The notes below the pieces were generated by a model. The model was not told the DNA's origin. It did not search any database and saw only the letters and a program-made list of their open reading frames with translations. Positions 18,334 through 28,149 of a DNA stretch of 64,000 nt are shown here, piece after piece (within the stretch, counting starts at the first letter, position 1; each line of letters starts with the position of its first letter). This DNA is from Pseudomonas sp. Ant30-3 (GTDB lineage Bacteria > Pseudomonadota > Gammaproteobacteria > Pseudomonadales > Pseudomonadaceae). The position numbers and the translations under genes were made by a program. The stretch covers positions 1 to 64,000 of the forward strand of contig NZ_JMCL01000059.1 of the NCBI RefSeq assembly GCF_000690905.1. Reading direction: 5' to 3'.

Positions 18334-18404
18334 GTGACCCTCCGCGATCCAACTGATCAACTATGGCTCAGATCGGCGATTTGGCGCCGCTTCCCGATAA
18401 ACGA

Positions 18405-18830
18405 TCACGGTTGCAGGTCGAACAGCGCTGTGCCGCTCATCATGTCGAACGGCGCCGACCAGTGCTCGTGGACGATGCGCCACTGCCCGGCGTCGCGCCG
18501 ATAGCACGCAGTCACGCGCATCCAGCAGGCCTGGGTTTCGCCCTGCTCATTGGTGCCGCCGCAATGCGCCAGCCAGTGGGCGAAGGCGATGTGTTCGTCG
18601 ACGACGATGTTGACTTGGTCGAAGTCAATCTTGTGCGCGCCCTGGCACATTTCCATGCATTCGAGCCAGTGCGCGCGGTAGGCCGCCTTGCCGCGAAATT
18701 GCAGCGCCTTGACCGCGTCGTAGGAAACGATGTCGTCGCCATATAGGGTCATCAGCTGCTCGACATCCTTGGCGATCACGGCCTGCCGGTAGGTGTCGAT
18801 CAAATTTTCGATTTCGTGGGTAGCGTTCAT
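18405..18830 (-). CDS. SnoaL/NTF2-like fold protein
   Basis: A 141-residue cone-fold protein: an opening helix (IENLIDTYRQAVIAKDVEQL), a D-x-x-x-Y-D loop (MTLYGDDIVSYDAV), and the strand set MRVTACYRRDAGQWRIVHEH ending WSAPFDM. It belongs to the SgcJ/DUF4440 side of the NTF2-like group, often with polar small-molecule roles. It is the first gene of the ECF42 operon, starting about 40 bases after the candidate sigma-dependent promoter. The enzymatic role is unknown. Confidence 0.82.
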   Translation of the reverse strand: MNATHEIENLIDTYRQAVIAKDVEQLMTLYGDDIVSYDAVKALQFRGKAAYRAHWLECMEMCQGAHKIDFDQVNIVVDEHIAFAHWLAHCGGTNEQGETQACWMRVTACYRRDAGQWRIVHEHWSAPFDMMSGTALFDLQP

Positions 18831-18868
18831 GGAAGGTTCTCCGTTGTTTTTGTATGAAGACACCCTTA

Positions 18869-18895
18869 GTCGTCTGGCGAGGAGCCGGATCGACA
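18869..18895 (-). promoter_or_regulatory. Candidate ECF42-dependent promoter
   Basis: On the minus strand TGTCGA (18895-18890) is followed after exactly 17 bases by CGAC (18872-18869), about 40 bases before the first gene of the operon. TGTCGA and CGA(C/T) are, as I recall, the -35 and -10 elements reported for ECF42 operons. This fits autoregulation. Confidence 0.65.
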
Positions 18896-18971
18896 ATCAA
18901 ATTAACAATAATCCATGGACGCAAACTCGTTAGAATCCGAGGCTCATTCATGTAGGAAAAAGGACTATGCG

Positions 18972-19457
18972 GTGAAGGCCAGACTCCAGCCTTACGAAAG
19001 CCTGAATGCGCTGCAGCGCCAGCAAGTCGAGGCTATTGAAGTTCATAAGGCACAACTCAAATTCAGCGGCGATATTCACGGTGCGTTGCACAGCTTGTTG
19101 TCCAGGCCAGGTCCTGGGGTAAAAGGGTTTGCCTTGTTGGTCGAGGATATTCCGGTCGCTTTTTTGCTGCTTAAACGTCCGCCCGCCCTGCCCGCCTGGG
19201 CCGATGAGCACAGCGCGACCCTGCATGCGTTACAAGTTGATCAGCGCGCTCAGGGCAAAGGGTATGGCAAAGCCTGTCTGCAGGCATTACCCGAGCAGGC
19301 GCGTCAGACGTTTCCGGAAATCAGCGCACTGGAATTGTCGGTGGATGCCGATAACGAAGCGGCCATTGCGCTGTATGCAAGCTTCGGCTGGGTGGATCGC
19401 GGCGAAGCTTACAAGGGCAGGATTGGCTATGAGCGGCGCATGAGCCTGACGCTTTGA
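18972..19457 (+). CDS. GNAT family N-acetyltransferase
   Basis: A 161-residue acetyltransferase. The acetyl-CoA loop is VDQRAQGKGYGKACLQALPE (motif A, Q/R-x-x-G-x-G/A), and motif B is ALELSVDADNEAAIALYASF then GWVDRGEAYKG. A GTG start at 18972 is chosen because AAGGA lies seven bases before it and the upstream frame is not conserved-looking. It diverges from the ECF42 operon, and their promoters share 141 bases. Substrate unknown. Confidence 0.85.
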   Translation: MKARLQPYESLNALQRQQVEAIEVHKAQLKFSGDIHGALHSLLSRPGPGVKGFALLVEDIPVAFLLLKRPPALPAWADEHSATLHALQVDQRAQGKGYGKACLQALPEQARQTFPEISALELSVDADNEAAIALYASFGWVDRGEAYKGRIGYERRMSLTL

Positions 19458-19686
19458 CGGGTTATTTCGCTGTCTGCGGCTAACCTGCACTCACACAAAC
19501 GACACAAAATTCCTACAAAATACCGGGGCCGCGCCCTGTCATCGGGGGGGACGTGCGTATATAAAAGCATCCTTGTGCGCGTCAGGGAGACCGCATCAGT
19601 CGGACGCAAGCTTCGTCAGCTGCTACATCAAGCGCGAATTAATCGTTCAGGCGCTTGAGCTTTCCTCCAGCATTTTGCAGTTTGTT

Positions 19687-20319
19687 TCATTTGCGCAGGC
19701 TCGGGCTCAGGCGCAGCATGTCCAGGCCCGTGTCGACCCACCGTTCGGCGTCGATGTGCAATTGAAAACTGTCTGGGGCCAGCAGCCACTGATAGAGCAT
19801 ACCGTCGATGTACGCGTGCAGGCTAATGGCCGCGCGGGTCGTGTCGAGATTTTCTGGCAACTGGCCGCGATTCACCGCATTGGTGAGGGCCAGAGCGATG
19901 CGTACATTGCAATCGAGACTGACCGTCTGTCGCTGCTGGCGCAGATCGCACATTTCATCGGTGAACTCGCACTTATGGAACAAAATTTCATTGATGCGCC
20001 GGGTCTTCGGGTCCAGAGCAACTTGTTGAAACAAATGAATCAGCAGATTGCGCATGCACCCCAGCGGGTCGAGTTCATCTTCGCTCTCACTGGCTTTGGC
20101 CATTTCATCCAGCGGCTCATGCAACGTATCGAGCATGGCCTGCACCAGGTCGGCCTTGTTGCTGAAATGCCAGTAGATGGCACCGCGCGTCACGCCAGCG
20201 AGGGTGGCGATATCCGCCAGCGTCGTGCGCGCCACACCTCGCTCGAAGAAGGCTTTCTCTGCCGCTTCGAGTATCTGGCTACGTGTTTCCTGGGCTTCCT
20301 CTTTGGTACGACGGACCAT
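19687..20319 (-). CDS. emhR: TetR-family repressor EmhR (TtgR-type)
   Basis: A 210-residue repressor close to P. putida TtgR across its length: it starts [20 protein letters not shown], has the helix-turn-helix [20 protein letters not shown], keeps [20 protein letters not shown] and ends [17 protein letters not shown]. TtgR-type proteins repress the divergent pump operon and leave DNA on binding antibiotics, flavonoids or solvents. It diverges from emhA, with the operator in the 265-base gap. The name EmhR follows the P. fluorescens pump; ttgR or arpR would be equivalent. Confidence 0.93.
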   Translation of the reverse strand: MVRRTKEEAQETRSQILEAAEKAFFERGVARTTLADIATLAGVTRGAIYWHFSNKADLVQAMLDTLHEPLDEMAKASESEDELDPLGCMRNLLIHLFQQVALDPKTRRINEILFHKCEFTDEMCDLRQQRQTVSLDCNVRIALALTNAVNRGQLPENLDTTRAAISLHAYIDGMLYQWLLAPDSFQLHIDAERWVDTGLDMLRLSPSLRK

Positions 20320-20463
20320 GGCAGTACAACCTCAATCAGGGTGCTTCAGTGATGTCTGAATATCAGCTGAATAAAAGTGGAGCGAGCGCTCTTGGGCGTT
20401 GTCCCCGGCCTACAATTCGAACCTTTGCACGGCTTTTGTAACGAGAAGGATACGCAGCAAAGG

Positions 20464-20504
20464 TATTTACAAACAACCATGAACGTAAGTATATTCCTTA
20501 GCAA
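20464..20504. promoter_or_regulatory. EmhR/TtgR operator
   Basis: The stretch TATTTACAAACAACCATGA followed by acgtaagtatattccttag is almost the same as the known TtgR operator of P. putida. It is an imperfect palindrome (TATTTAC / GTAAGTATA) and lies about 80 bases before emhA, where it can cover the promoters of both emhA and emhR. Confidence 0.88.
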
Positions 20505-20584
20505 GCTACTTATCCACTCAGCGCACATTTTTCACCCTTTCACATTTCGAGTGCGCACACAGCGCGCCTGACCCGAGGATTTTC

Positions 20585-21742
20585 ATGCAATTCAAGCCAG
20601 CTGTTACCGCTTTGGTTACTGCCGTCGCCCTGGCATCGCTGCTCAGCGGATGTAAAAAGGAAGAAGCGGCGCCTGCCGCACCGCCTCCTCAGGTCGGCGT
20701 TGTTACCCTGCAACCTCAAGCCTTCACCCTGACATCCGAACTTCCGGGCCGCACCAGCGCGTTCCGCATCGCCGAAGTTCGCCCACAGGTCAACGGCATC
20801 ATTCTCAAGCGTCTGTTCAAGGAAGGCGGCGACGTCAAGGCCGGCCAGCAGCTGTATCAGATCGATCCGGCCGTGTATGAAGCCACGCTGAAAAGCGCCC
20901 AGGCCAACTTCCAGCAGACCAAGTCGATCTCTGATCGCTACAAGCAACTGGTCGATGAGCAGGCAGTGAGCCGTCAGGAATACGACACCGCACTGGCCAA
21001 CCGCATGCAATCGGAAGCCAGCCTGCAGAGCGCGCAGATCAACGTGCGTTACACCAAGGTTTATGCGCCTATCTCCGGGCGCATCGGTCGTTCTTCGTTC
21101 ACCGAAGGCGCCCTGGTGACCAACGGACAGACCGACGCCATGGCGGTCATTCAGCAGCTCGACCCGATTTACGTCGACGTGACCCAATCGTCGGTGGAAC
21201 TGCTGGAGCTGCGCCGCGAGCTGGAAAGCGGTCGTCTGCAAAAGGCTGGCGACACCGCCGCCGCGGTCAAGCTGACCCTCGAAGACGGCAGCGAATACAA
21301 ACAAGTGGGCAAACTCGAATTCTCCGAAGTGTCGGTGGATCAGACCACGGGCTCGGTGACCCTGCGCGCCGTGTTCCCTAACCCGGATCACACCTTGCTG
21401 CCAGGCATGTTTGTGCATGCGCAATTGCAGGCCGGCGTGAACGCGGCAGCTATTCTGGCGCCGCAACAGGGCGTGACCCGCGATCTCAAAGGCGCCCCGA
21501 CCGCACTGGTCGTCGGCCCGGACAACAAGGTCGAACTGCGTCAGCTCAAGGCCAGCCGCACGGTTGGCAGCCAGTGGTTGATCGAAGACGGCTTGAAGGC
21601 CGGCGATCGACTGATCACTGAAGGGCTGCAATACGTCAAACCAGGAGCGGAAGTGAAAGCCACTGAAGCGACCAACGTCGGCACCAAGAACCCGGCCCCC
21701 GCACAGGCAGCTGACAAGGCTTCCAGCGGCAAAGGGGAGTAA
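20585..21742 (+). CDS. emhA: RND efflux periplasmic adaptor EmhA
   Basis: A 385-residue membrane fusion protein of the MexA/TtgA/AcrA type. A lipoprotein signal with lipobox LLSGC (Cys23) anchors it to the inner membrane. The lipoyl half-motifs (RVR..QVNGIILKRLFKEGGD and RYTKVYAPISGRIGRSSFTE) flank a coiled-coil hairpin (about 100-170), followed by beta-barrel and membrane-proximal parts (LLPGMFVHAQLQAGV). It joins EmhB to EmhC across the periplasm. First gene of emhABC, three bases before emhB, repressed by EmhR. Confidence 0.94.
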   Translation: MQFKPAVTALVTAVALASLLSGCKKEEAAPAAPPPQVGVVTLQPQAFTLTSELPGRTSAFRIAEVRPQVNGIILKRLFKEGGDVKAGQQLYQIDPAVYEATLKSAQANFQQTKSISDRYKQLVDEQAVSRQEYDTALANRMQSEASLQSAQINVRYTKVYAPISGRIGRSSFTEGALVTNGQTDAMAVIQQLDPIYVDVTQSSVELLELRRELESGRLQKAGDTAAAVKLTLEDGSEYKQVGKLEFSEVSVDQTTGSVTLRAVFPNPDHTLLPGMFVHAQLQAGVNAAAILAPQQGVTRDLKGAPTALVVGPDNKVELRQLKASRTVGSQWLIEDGLKAGDRLITEGLQYVKPGAEVKATEATNVGTKNPAPAQAADKASSGKGE

Positions 21743-21745
21743 ACC

Positions 21746-24700
21746 ATGTCGAAATTTTTTATCGACCGTCCGATTTTCGCCTGGGTAATTGCCCTGGTGA
21801 TCATGCTGGTCGGGGCACTCTCGATCCTCAAGTTGCCGATCAACCAATACCCGAGCATTGCGCCTCCGGCGATCGCTATTTCCGTGACCTACCCAGGCGC
21901 GTCTGCACAAACCGTGCAGGACACCGTGGTTCAGGTGATCGAACAGCAACTCAACGGCATCGACAACCTGCGTTATGTGTCTTCGGAAAGTAACTCCGAC
22001 GGCAACATGACCATCACCGCCACCTTCGAGCAGGGCACCAACTCTGACACCGCGCAGGTTCAGGTGCAGAACAAGCTGAACCTGGCCACCCCGCTGCTGC
22101 CGCAAGAAGTGCAGCAACAAGGGATTCGCGTCACCAAGGCAGTGAAAAACTTCCTGATGGTGATCGGCGTGGTTTCGCGCGACGGCAGCATGACCAAGGA
22201 CGACCTGTCCAACTACATCGTGTCGAACATGCAGGACCCGATCTCGCGGACCGCCGGTGTCGGTGACTTCCAGGTCTTCGGTGCCCAGTACGCGATGCGT
22301 ATCTGGCTCGATCCGGCCAAGCTGAATAACTTCAACCTGACGCCGGTTGACGTGAAAAACGCCATCGCCGCGCAGAACGTCCAGGTCTCGTCCGGTCAGC
22401 TCGGTGGCTTGCCTGCCGTGCAAGGCCAACAGTTGAACGCAACGATCATCGGCAAGACCCGTCTGCAGACTGCCGAGCAGTTCAAGGCGATTCTGTTGAA
22501 GGTCAACAGCGACGGTTCGCAAGTGCGTGTCGGTGACGTTGCCGATGTCGGTCTGGGCGGTGAGAACTACTCGATCAGCGCGCAGTTCAACGGCAGCCCG
22601 GCGTCCGGTCTGGCGGTGAAACTGGCCAACGGTGCCAACGCCCTCGACACGGCAAAAGCCCTGCGCAACACCATCGAAACGCTCAAGCCTTTCTTCCCGG
22701 AAGGCATGGAAGTGGTGTTCCCGTATGACACCACTCCGGTCGTGACCGAGTCGATCAAGGGCGTGGTTGAAACCCTGGTCGAGGCGATCGTGCTGGTGTT
22801 CCTGGTGATGTTCCTGTTCCTGCAAAACTTCCGCGCCACCGTTATCACCACGATGACCGTGCCAGTGGTATTGCTGGGTACATTCGGGATCCTCGCGGCG
22901 TTCGGTTTCAGCATCAACACCCTGACCATGTTCGGCATGGTGCTCGCCATCGGCTTGCTGGTGGACGACGCCATCGTTGTGGTGGAAAACGTCGAACGGG
23001 TCATGAGCGAAGAAGGCCTGTCACCCAAAGAGGCCACGAAGAAATCCATGGGGCAGATCCAGGGTGCACTGGTGGGTATCGCCCTGGTGCTGTCTGCGGT
23101 TCTGTTGCCGATGGCGTTCTTCAGCGGTTCCACCGGCGTGATCTACAAGCAGTTCTCGATCACCATCGTTTCGGCCATGGCGCTGTCGGTGCTGGTTGCG
23201 TTGATCTTCACCCCGGCGCTCTGCGCGACCATGCTCAAGCCGATTCCGAAAGGCGAGCACGGCACGCCGAAACGCGGCTTCTTCGGCTGGTTCAACCGCA
23301 GCTTCGACCGTGGTGTCAGAAGTTACGAGCGCGGCGTCGGCAACATGCTCACGCACAAGGCGCCGTACCTGTTGGCTTACCTGATCATCGTGGTCGGCAT
23401 GATCTGGCTGTTCACCCGCATTCCAACGGCATTCCTGCCGGAAGAAGACCAGGGCGTTCTGTTTGCCCAGGTGCAAACCCCCGCCGGTTCCAGTGCCGAG
23501 CGCACCCAGGTGGTCGTGGACGAAATGCGGGAATTCCTGCTGCGTCCATCCAAGGATGGCGGTGAGGGCGATGCGGTGGCCTCGGTGTTTACCGTGACCG
23601 GCTTCAACTTCGCCGGCCGTGGTCAGAGCTCGGGCATGGCGTTCATCATGCTCAAACCGTGGGACGAGCGTAACGCTGAAAACAGCGTGTCGAGTCTGGC
23701 GGCCCGGGCCCAGCAGCATTTCTTCACGTTCCGTGATGCGATGGTGTTTGCCTTTGCACCGCCAGCCGTACTCGAACTGGGTAACGCCACCGGCTTCGAC
23801 GTGTTCCTGCAGGACCGCGCCGGTATCGGTCACGAAAAACTGATGGAAGCGCGTAACCAGTTCCTCGGCATGGCGGCGCAAAGCAAAGTGCTCTCGCAAG
23901 TGCGTCCGAACGGCCTGAACGACGAGCCGCAATACCAGTTGGAAATTGATGACGAGAAAGCCAGCGCCCTCGGTGTGACGCTCACCGACATCAACAACAC
24001 CTTGTCGATCGCCTTGGGCAGTAGCTATGTGAACGACTTCATCGACCGCGGTCGGGTGAAAAAGGTGTACGTGCAAGGCCAGCCTGATGCGCGCATGAGC
24101 CCTGAAGACGTGAAGAAGTGGTATGTGCGTAACAGCGCCGGGACCATGGTGCCCTTCACGGCCTTCGCCAAGGGAGAGTGGATTTACGGTGCACCGAAAC
24201 TGTCGCGTTACAACGGCGTAGAAGCGATGGAAATCCTCGGGGCTGCGGCGCCGGGTTATTCCACCGGTGAAGCCATGGCCGAAGTCGAGGCGCTGGCGAA
24301 GAAACTGCCGGCCGGTGTCGGTATTTCCTGGACCGGTCTGTCGTACGAAGAACGCTTGTCCGGTTCGCAAGCGCCAGCGTTGTACGCGTTGTCGCTGCTG
24401 ATGGTGTTCCTGTGTCTGGCGGCGTTGTATGAAAGCTGGTCGATCCCGATTGCGGTGATGCTGGTGGTGCCTTTGGGGATCATCGGTGCGCTGCTGGCGA
24501 CCAGCCTGCGCGGCCTGTCCAACGACGTTTACTTCCAGGTGGGCCTGTTGACAACCATCGGGCTGGCGGCGAAAAACGCCATCCTGATCGTCGAATTCGC
24601 CAAGGAACTGCATGAGCAAGGGCGAAGCCTGCGCGATGCTGCGATTGAAGCGTGCCGGATGCGTCTGCGTCCGATCATCATGACCTCGCTCGCCTTCGTG

Positions 24701-24910
24701 CTCGGTGTGGTGCCATTGGCGATTTCCACCGGCGCAGGTTCGGGTAGCCAACATGCGATCGGTACCGGCGTTATTGGCGGTATGATCACGGCCACGGTCC
24801 TGGCGATCTTCTGGGTACCCCTGTTCTTTGTCACCGTGTCGTCCATCGGCCAGCGCAAAAAAGTCGATCAGGATGATGCTACTGAAACTCCAAAAGAGGC
24901 TGGCCAATGA
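21746..24910 (+). CDS. emhB: RND multidrug efflux pump EmhB
   Basis: A 1054-residue HAE1-family proton/drug antiporter (MexB/TtgB/AcrB type) in the inner membrane. It has the usual 12 helices in two halves, each with a large periplasmic loop. Helix 4 holds the proton-relay pair [18 protein letters not shown] (two Asp), and the second half has [17 protein letters not shown] with the relay Lys. The N-terminus [20 protein letters not shown] is canonical. P. fluorescens EmhB exports aromatic hydrocarbons and antibiotics. Length is normal and the stop overlaps emhC by four bases. Confidence 0.96.
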   Translation: MSKFFIDRPIFAWVIALVIMLVGALSILKLPINQYPSIAPPAIAISVTYPGASAQTVQDTVVQVIEQQLNGIDNLRYVSSESNSDGNMTITATFEQGTNSDTAQVQVQNKLNLATPLLPQEVQQQGIRVTKAVKNFLMVIGVVSRDGSMTKDDLSNYIVSNMQDPISRTAGVGDFQVFGAQYAMRIWLDPAKLNNFNLTPVDVKNAIAAQNVQVSSGQLGGLPAVQGQQLNATIIGKTRLQTAEQFKAILLKVNSDGSQVRVGDVADVGLGGENYSISAQFNGSPASGLAVKLANGANALDTAKALRNTIETLKPFFPEGMEVVFPYDTTPVVTESIKGVVETLVEAIVLVFLVMFLFLQNFRATVITTMTVPVVLLGTFGILAAFGFSINTLTMFGMVLAIGLLVDDAIVVVENVERVMSEEGLSPKEATKKSMGQIQGALVGIALVLSAVLLPMAFFSGSTGVIYKQFSITIVSAMALSVLVALIFTPALCATMLKPIPKGEHGTPKRGFFGWFNRSFDRGVRSYERGVGNMLTHKAPYLLAYLIIVVGMIWLFTRIPTAFLPEEDQGVLFAQVQTPAGSSAERTQVVVDEMREFLLRPSKDGGEGDAVASVFTVTGFNFAGRGQSSGMAFIMLKPWDERNAENSVSSLAARAQQHFFTFRDAMVFAFAPPAVLELGNATGFDVFLQDRAGIGHEKLMEARNQFLGMAAQSKVLSQVRPNGLNDEPQYQLEIDDEKASALGVTLTDINNTLSIALGSSYVNDFIDRGRVKKVYVQGQPDARMSPEDVKKWYVRNSAGTMVPFTAFAKGEWIYGAPKLSRYNGVEAMEILGAAAPGYSTGEAMAEVEALAKKLPAGVGISWTGLSYEERLSGSQAPALYALSLLMVFLCLAALYESWSIPIAVMLVVPLGIIGALLATSLRGLSNDVYFQVGLLTTIGLAAKNAILIVEFAKELHEQGRSLRDAAIEACRMRLRPIIMTSLAFVLGVVPLAISTGAGSGSQHAIGTGVIGGMITATVLAIFWVPLFFVTVSSIGQRKKVDQDDATETPKEAGQ

Positions 24911-26367
24911 GCAAGTCGCTACTCTCCCTCGCCGTCGCCGCCTTCGTGCTGAGCGGGTGCTCGCTGATACCTGATTATCAGCAGCCCGCCGCACCGGTGG
25001 CGCAGCAATACCCACAAGGGCCGGCCTACTCGCCGGCCCAGGCGCCGAGCCAGGCCGCTGCCGAACAGGGCTGGAAGCAGTTTTTCCATGACCCGGCGTT
25101 GCAGCAGCTGATCAAGGTCGCGCTCGAAAACAACCGCGACCTGCGTGTCGCGGCGCTGAACATCGATGCCTTCGCGGCGCAGTACCGCATCCAGCGTGCG
25201 GACCTGTTCCCGGCCGTTTCGGCCAATGGCAGTGGCAGCCGCCAGCGGGTTCCGGCGAATGCTTCGCAGACCGGTGAAGCCGGCATCGTCAGTTCCTACT
25301 CGGCGACTGTCGGCATCAGCGCCTATGAGCTCGACCTGTTCGGTCGGGTTCGCAGCCTCAGTGAAGAAGCGCTGCAACAATACTTCGCCACTGAAGAAGG
25401 CCGCCGCAGTACGCAGATCAGTCTGGTCGCCAACGTCGCCAATGCCTACATGACCTGGCAGGCAGACAAAGAGCTGCTCAAGCTGACGCAAGATACGCTG
25501 GGTGCGTTTGAAGAGAGCTTGAAGCTCACTTCGCGCAGCAACGAAGTCGGTGTCGCCTCGGCGCTGGATCTGGCGCAGTCGCGCACGTCGGTGGAAAACG
25601 CCCGCGCCCAACTGGCCCGCTACACGCGTCAGGTGGCTCAGGATGAAAACAGTCTGGTGTTGCTGCTCGGTACGGGGATCCCGGCCAATCTGCAACCGGC
25701 CAAGCCACTCTCGGATGACTTGCTGAGCGAAGTACCGCCCGGCCTGCCGTCGGATCTGCTGCAGCGTCGTCCGGACATTCTTCAGGCCGAGTACAACCTG
25801 AAAGCGGCCAACGCCAACATCGGCGCGGCACGGGCGGCGTTCTTCCCGAGCATCAGCCTGACTGCCAATGCCGGCACCCTCAGCCCGGACCTGTCCGGCC
25901 TGTTCAAGGGTGGTTCGGGCACGTGGCTGTTCCAGCCGCAGATCAACCTGCCGATCTTTAACGCCGGCAGCCTGCGCGCCAGCCTGGATTACTCGAAAAT
26001 CCAGAAAGAAATCAGCGTGGCGAACTACGAGAAGTCCATTCAAACGGCTTTCCAGGAAGTCGCGGACGGCTTGGCCGCACGTCAGACCTACACCGAGCAG
26101 TTGCAGGCTCAGCGTGATTTCGTCCAGGCCAACCAGGATTACTACCGTCTGGCCGAGCGTCGTTACCGCATCGGTGTCGACAGCAACCTGACCTTCCTCG
26201 ATGCCCAGCGTCAGCTGTTCAGTGCCCAGCAATCACTGATCACCGACCGTCTGGCGCAGCTGAACAGTGCCGTCAATCTGTACAAGGCACTGGGCGGCGG
26301 CTGGAACGAGCAGACCGCCCAGGTCCAGCGCCAGAAAGAACAAGCGCCGGAACTGAAGTTGTTCTGA
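24907..26367 (+). CDS. emhC: Outer-membrane efflux channel EmhC
   Basis: A 486-residue TolC-like factor of the OprM/TtgC type. The lipoprotein signal ends in LSGC (Cys18). The two OEP repeats are visible through the helix pairs [20 protein letters not shown] and [20 protein letters not shown], plus the [20 protein letters not shown] segment typical of OprM. It makes the trimeric exit duct for EmhAB. It starts ATGA-overlapped with emhB and is followed by a strong terminator, so it ends the operon. Confidence 0.95.
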   Translation: MSKSLLSLAVAAFVLSGCSLIPDYQQPAAPVAQQYPQGPAYSPAQAPSQAAAEQGWKQFFHDPALQQLIKVALENNRDLRVAALNIDAFAAQYRIQRADLFPAVSANGSGSRQRVPANASQTGEAGIVSSYSATVGISAYELDLFGRVRSLSEEALQQYFATEEGRRSTQISLVANVANAYMTWQADKELLKLTQDTLGAFEESLKLTSRSNEVGVASALDLAQSRTSVENARAQLARYTRQVAQDENSLVLLLGTGIPANLQPAKPLSDDLLSEVPPGLPSDLLQRRPDILQAEYNLKAANANIGAARAAFFPSISLTANAGTLSPDLSGLFKGGSGTWLFQPQINLPIFNAGSLRASLDYSKIQKEISVANYEKSIQTAFQEVADGLAARQTYTEQLQAQRDFVQANQDYYRLAERRYRIGVDSNLTFLDAQRQLFSAQQSLITDRLAQLNSAVNLYKALGGGWNEQTAQVQRQKEQAPELKLF

Positions 26368-26384
26368 TGATGTTGTAAACACGA

Positions 26385-26408
26385 AGCCCACCTTTTGGTG
26401 GGCTTTTT
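26385..26408 (+). terminator. Rho-independent terminator of emhABC
   Basis: AGCCCACC, loop TTTT, GGTGGGCT, then a T run, 18 bases after the emhC stop. Confidence 0.93.
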
Positions 26409-26490
26409 GTTGGCTGTCGGAAAGTCGAATCGCCGTCCGCCCCCAACAGGATTCTCGGATGATACAAAATCCGCGTCCATCCCTCCCCCC

Positions 26491-26930
26491 GTAGGAGCAA
26501 GCTTGCTCGCGATGGCATTCCTCCAGTCACATCAATTGCGAATAGGCTACCGCTATCGCCAGCAAGCCGGCTCCTACAACATTCTTCGGTGAATCCGAGA
26601 TCCGCATCCACCGACAATCCCTGTGGGAGCGAGCCTGCTCGCGATGGGGCCGGGTCAGTCAATTTGAATAGCAACTGGCGCACCGCTTTCGCGAGCGGGC
26701 TCGCTCCCACAGGGGATCTTCGAAGACCACAAACTTGGCGTTCGCACTGGATTATTGTGGGAGCAAGCCTGCTCGCGACGGGGCCGGGTCAGTCAATTTG
26801 AATAGCGACTGGCGCACCGCTTTCGCGAGCAGGCTCGCTCCCACAGAATCCGTGGCTGAACCGCAAACTTGTTCTATCCGCAAAACCTGTGGGAGCGAGC
26901 CTGCTCGCGATGGGGCGCGGTCAGGCGCCG
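26491..26930. repeat. Cluster of REP/REPIN elements with a tandem duplication
   Basis: Three inverted REP pairs (26491-26578, 26621-26713, 26756-26846) and a single REP (26886-26912) fill the gap between emhC and pcaC. The second and third pairs share nearly the same 60-base core (gggccgggtcagtcaatttg, then aatagc[a/g]actggcgcacc), with a period of about 135 bases, so one is a recent copy of the other. No gene lies here. Confidence 0.9.
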
Positions 26931-26943
26931 CTAGCCCAGCGGA

Positions 26944-27336
26944 TCACTCCCGCGATTCAACCCCCAATTCATCCCACACCGACTCCGCCAGATGGAACGT
27001 GGCGTTGGCCGCCGGAATCCCGCAGTAGATCGCACTCTGCATGATCACTTCCTTGATCTCGCCACGGCTGACGCCATTGTTGGCGGCGGCGCGCAGGTGC
27101 AATTTGAGTTCTTCGCTGCGGTTCATGCCGATCAGCATGGCGATGGTGATCAGGCTGCGAGTGTGGCGCTCCAGACCCGGGCGGGTCCAGATGTCACCCC
27201 AGGCGTGGCGGGTGATCATCTCCTGAAATTCCGAGTTGAACTCGGTCAACGCATTCAGGCTGCGGTCGACATGCGCGTCGCCGAGCACTGCACGGCGCAC
27301 GGTCATGCCTTCTTCGTAACGCTGTTTCTCGTCCAC
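26944..27336 (-). CDS. pcaC: 4-carboxymuconolactone decarboxylase PcaC
   Basis: A 130-residue carboxymuconolactone decarboxylase that turns gamma-carboxymuconolactone into beta-ketoadipate enol-lactone. The AhpD-like fold is marked by GDAHVDRSLNALTEFNSEFQ, TRHAWGDIWTRPGLERHTRS and LRAAANNGVSRGEIKEVIMQ with the conserved His/Glu residues. The start is GTG 27336, preceded by GAGGAG at good spacing. It is the last gene of the pcaBDC set and begins ten bases after pcaD. Confidence 0.95.
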   Translation of the reverse strand: MDEKQRYEEGMTVRRAVLGDAHVDRSLNALTEFNSEFQEMITRHAWGDIWTRPGLERHTRSLITIAMLIGMNRSEELKLHLRAAANNGVSRGEIKEVIMQSAIYCGIPAANATFHLAESVWDELGVESRE

Positions 27337-27346
27337 GTAAAACTCC

Positions 27347-28138
27347 TCAACGGCCCAAAAGGAATGCCACAACACGCTCGCTGAACGCCTTGTCGGCCTG
27401 CACGTTGGACAGGTGCGCGGCGTAGAACTCAGCGTACTCGGCGCCCTGCACATGCTGCTGAATAAAGTGCCCGCCCGACGGCGGCGTGACTGCGTCCTCG
27501 CTGCCGGCAATCACCAGCAGCGGCACCTTGATCGACGACAGTTGATCGCGGAAATCGGCATCGCGCACCGCTGCGCAATTGGCCGCATAGCCCTCGGGAG
27601 AAGTCGCCGCCAGCATGTCGGTGATCTTCTTCGCCGCCGCTGGATTGGCTTCAGCAAAATCCGCCGTGAACCAGCGGGCAATCGACGCGTCGCGCAGCGC
27701 GACCATGGCCGCCGTACCGTCGCGCAATACGGTTTCGATGCGCGGGTCCCACACTGATGAATCGCCGATCTTCGCTGCGGTGTTGCACACCACCAGCTTG
27801 TGCAAACGATCACCGGCGTTGATCCCCAGCCATTGGCCGATCAGGCCGCCCATCGATAATCCACAAAAATGCGCACGTTCAATCTGCAACGCATCCAGCA
27901 ACGCCAGTACGTCACGCCCCAGTTGCTCAATGCTGTAAGGCCCCGGCGTCACCAGCGATTGACCATGCCCTCGGGTGTCGAAACGCAGCACGCGAAAGTG
28001 CTGGCTGAACGCGGCGATTTGCTTGTCCCACATGTGCAAATCGGTGCCCAACGAATTCGACAGCACCAACACCGGTGCATCGGCCGGCCCTTCCATCTGG
28101 TAGTGCAGTTCGCCCTCGGCGAGTTGTACGAAAGCCAC
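27347..28138 (-). CDS. pcaD: 3-oxoadipate enol-lactonase PcaD
   Basis: A 263-residue alpha/beta hydrolase that opens beta-ketoadipate enol-lactone to beta-ketoadipate. The nucleophile elbow is CGLSMGGLIG (Ser), the oxyanion region FDTRGHGQS, the acid lies in IAGSEDAVTPP and the catalytic His in AAHLSNVQ. Start is GTG 28138, with AAGGAG six bases before it. It follows pcaB by 11 bases in the pcaBDC group. Confidence 0.95.
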   Translation of the reverse strand: MAFVQLAEGELHYQMEGPADAPVLVLSNSLGTDLHMWDKQIAAFSQHFRVLRFDTRGHGQSLVTPGPYSIEQLGRDVLALLDALQIERAHFCGLSMGGLIGQWLGINAGDRLHKLVVCNTAAKIGDSSVWDPRIETVLRDGTAAMVALRDASIARWFTADFAEANPAAAKKITDMLAATSPEGYAANCAAVRDADFRDQLSSIKVPLLVIAGSEDAVTPPSGGHFIQQHVQGAEYAEFYAAHLSNVQADKAFSERVVAFLLGR

Positions 28139-28149
28139 AGCAATCTCCT

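Noticed and set aside
20540..22825. A 761-codon open frame on the minus strand
   Set aside because: It is antisense to emhA and emhB, rich in His, Gln, Arg and Gly as typical of GC-rich shadow frames, and has no domain.
23021..25015. A 664-codon minus-strand open frame
   Set aside because: It lies opposite emhB and has shadow composition (many His, Arg, Gln).
26491..26930. Regular short repeats that could suggest a CRISPR array
   Set aside because: The repeats are inverted REP pairs with uneven spacing, the 'spacers' are themselves duplicated, and no cas gene is near.
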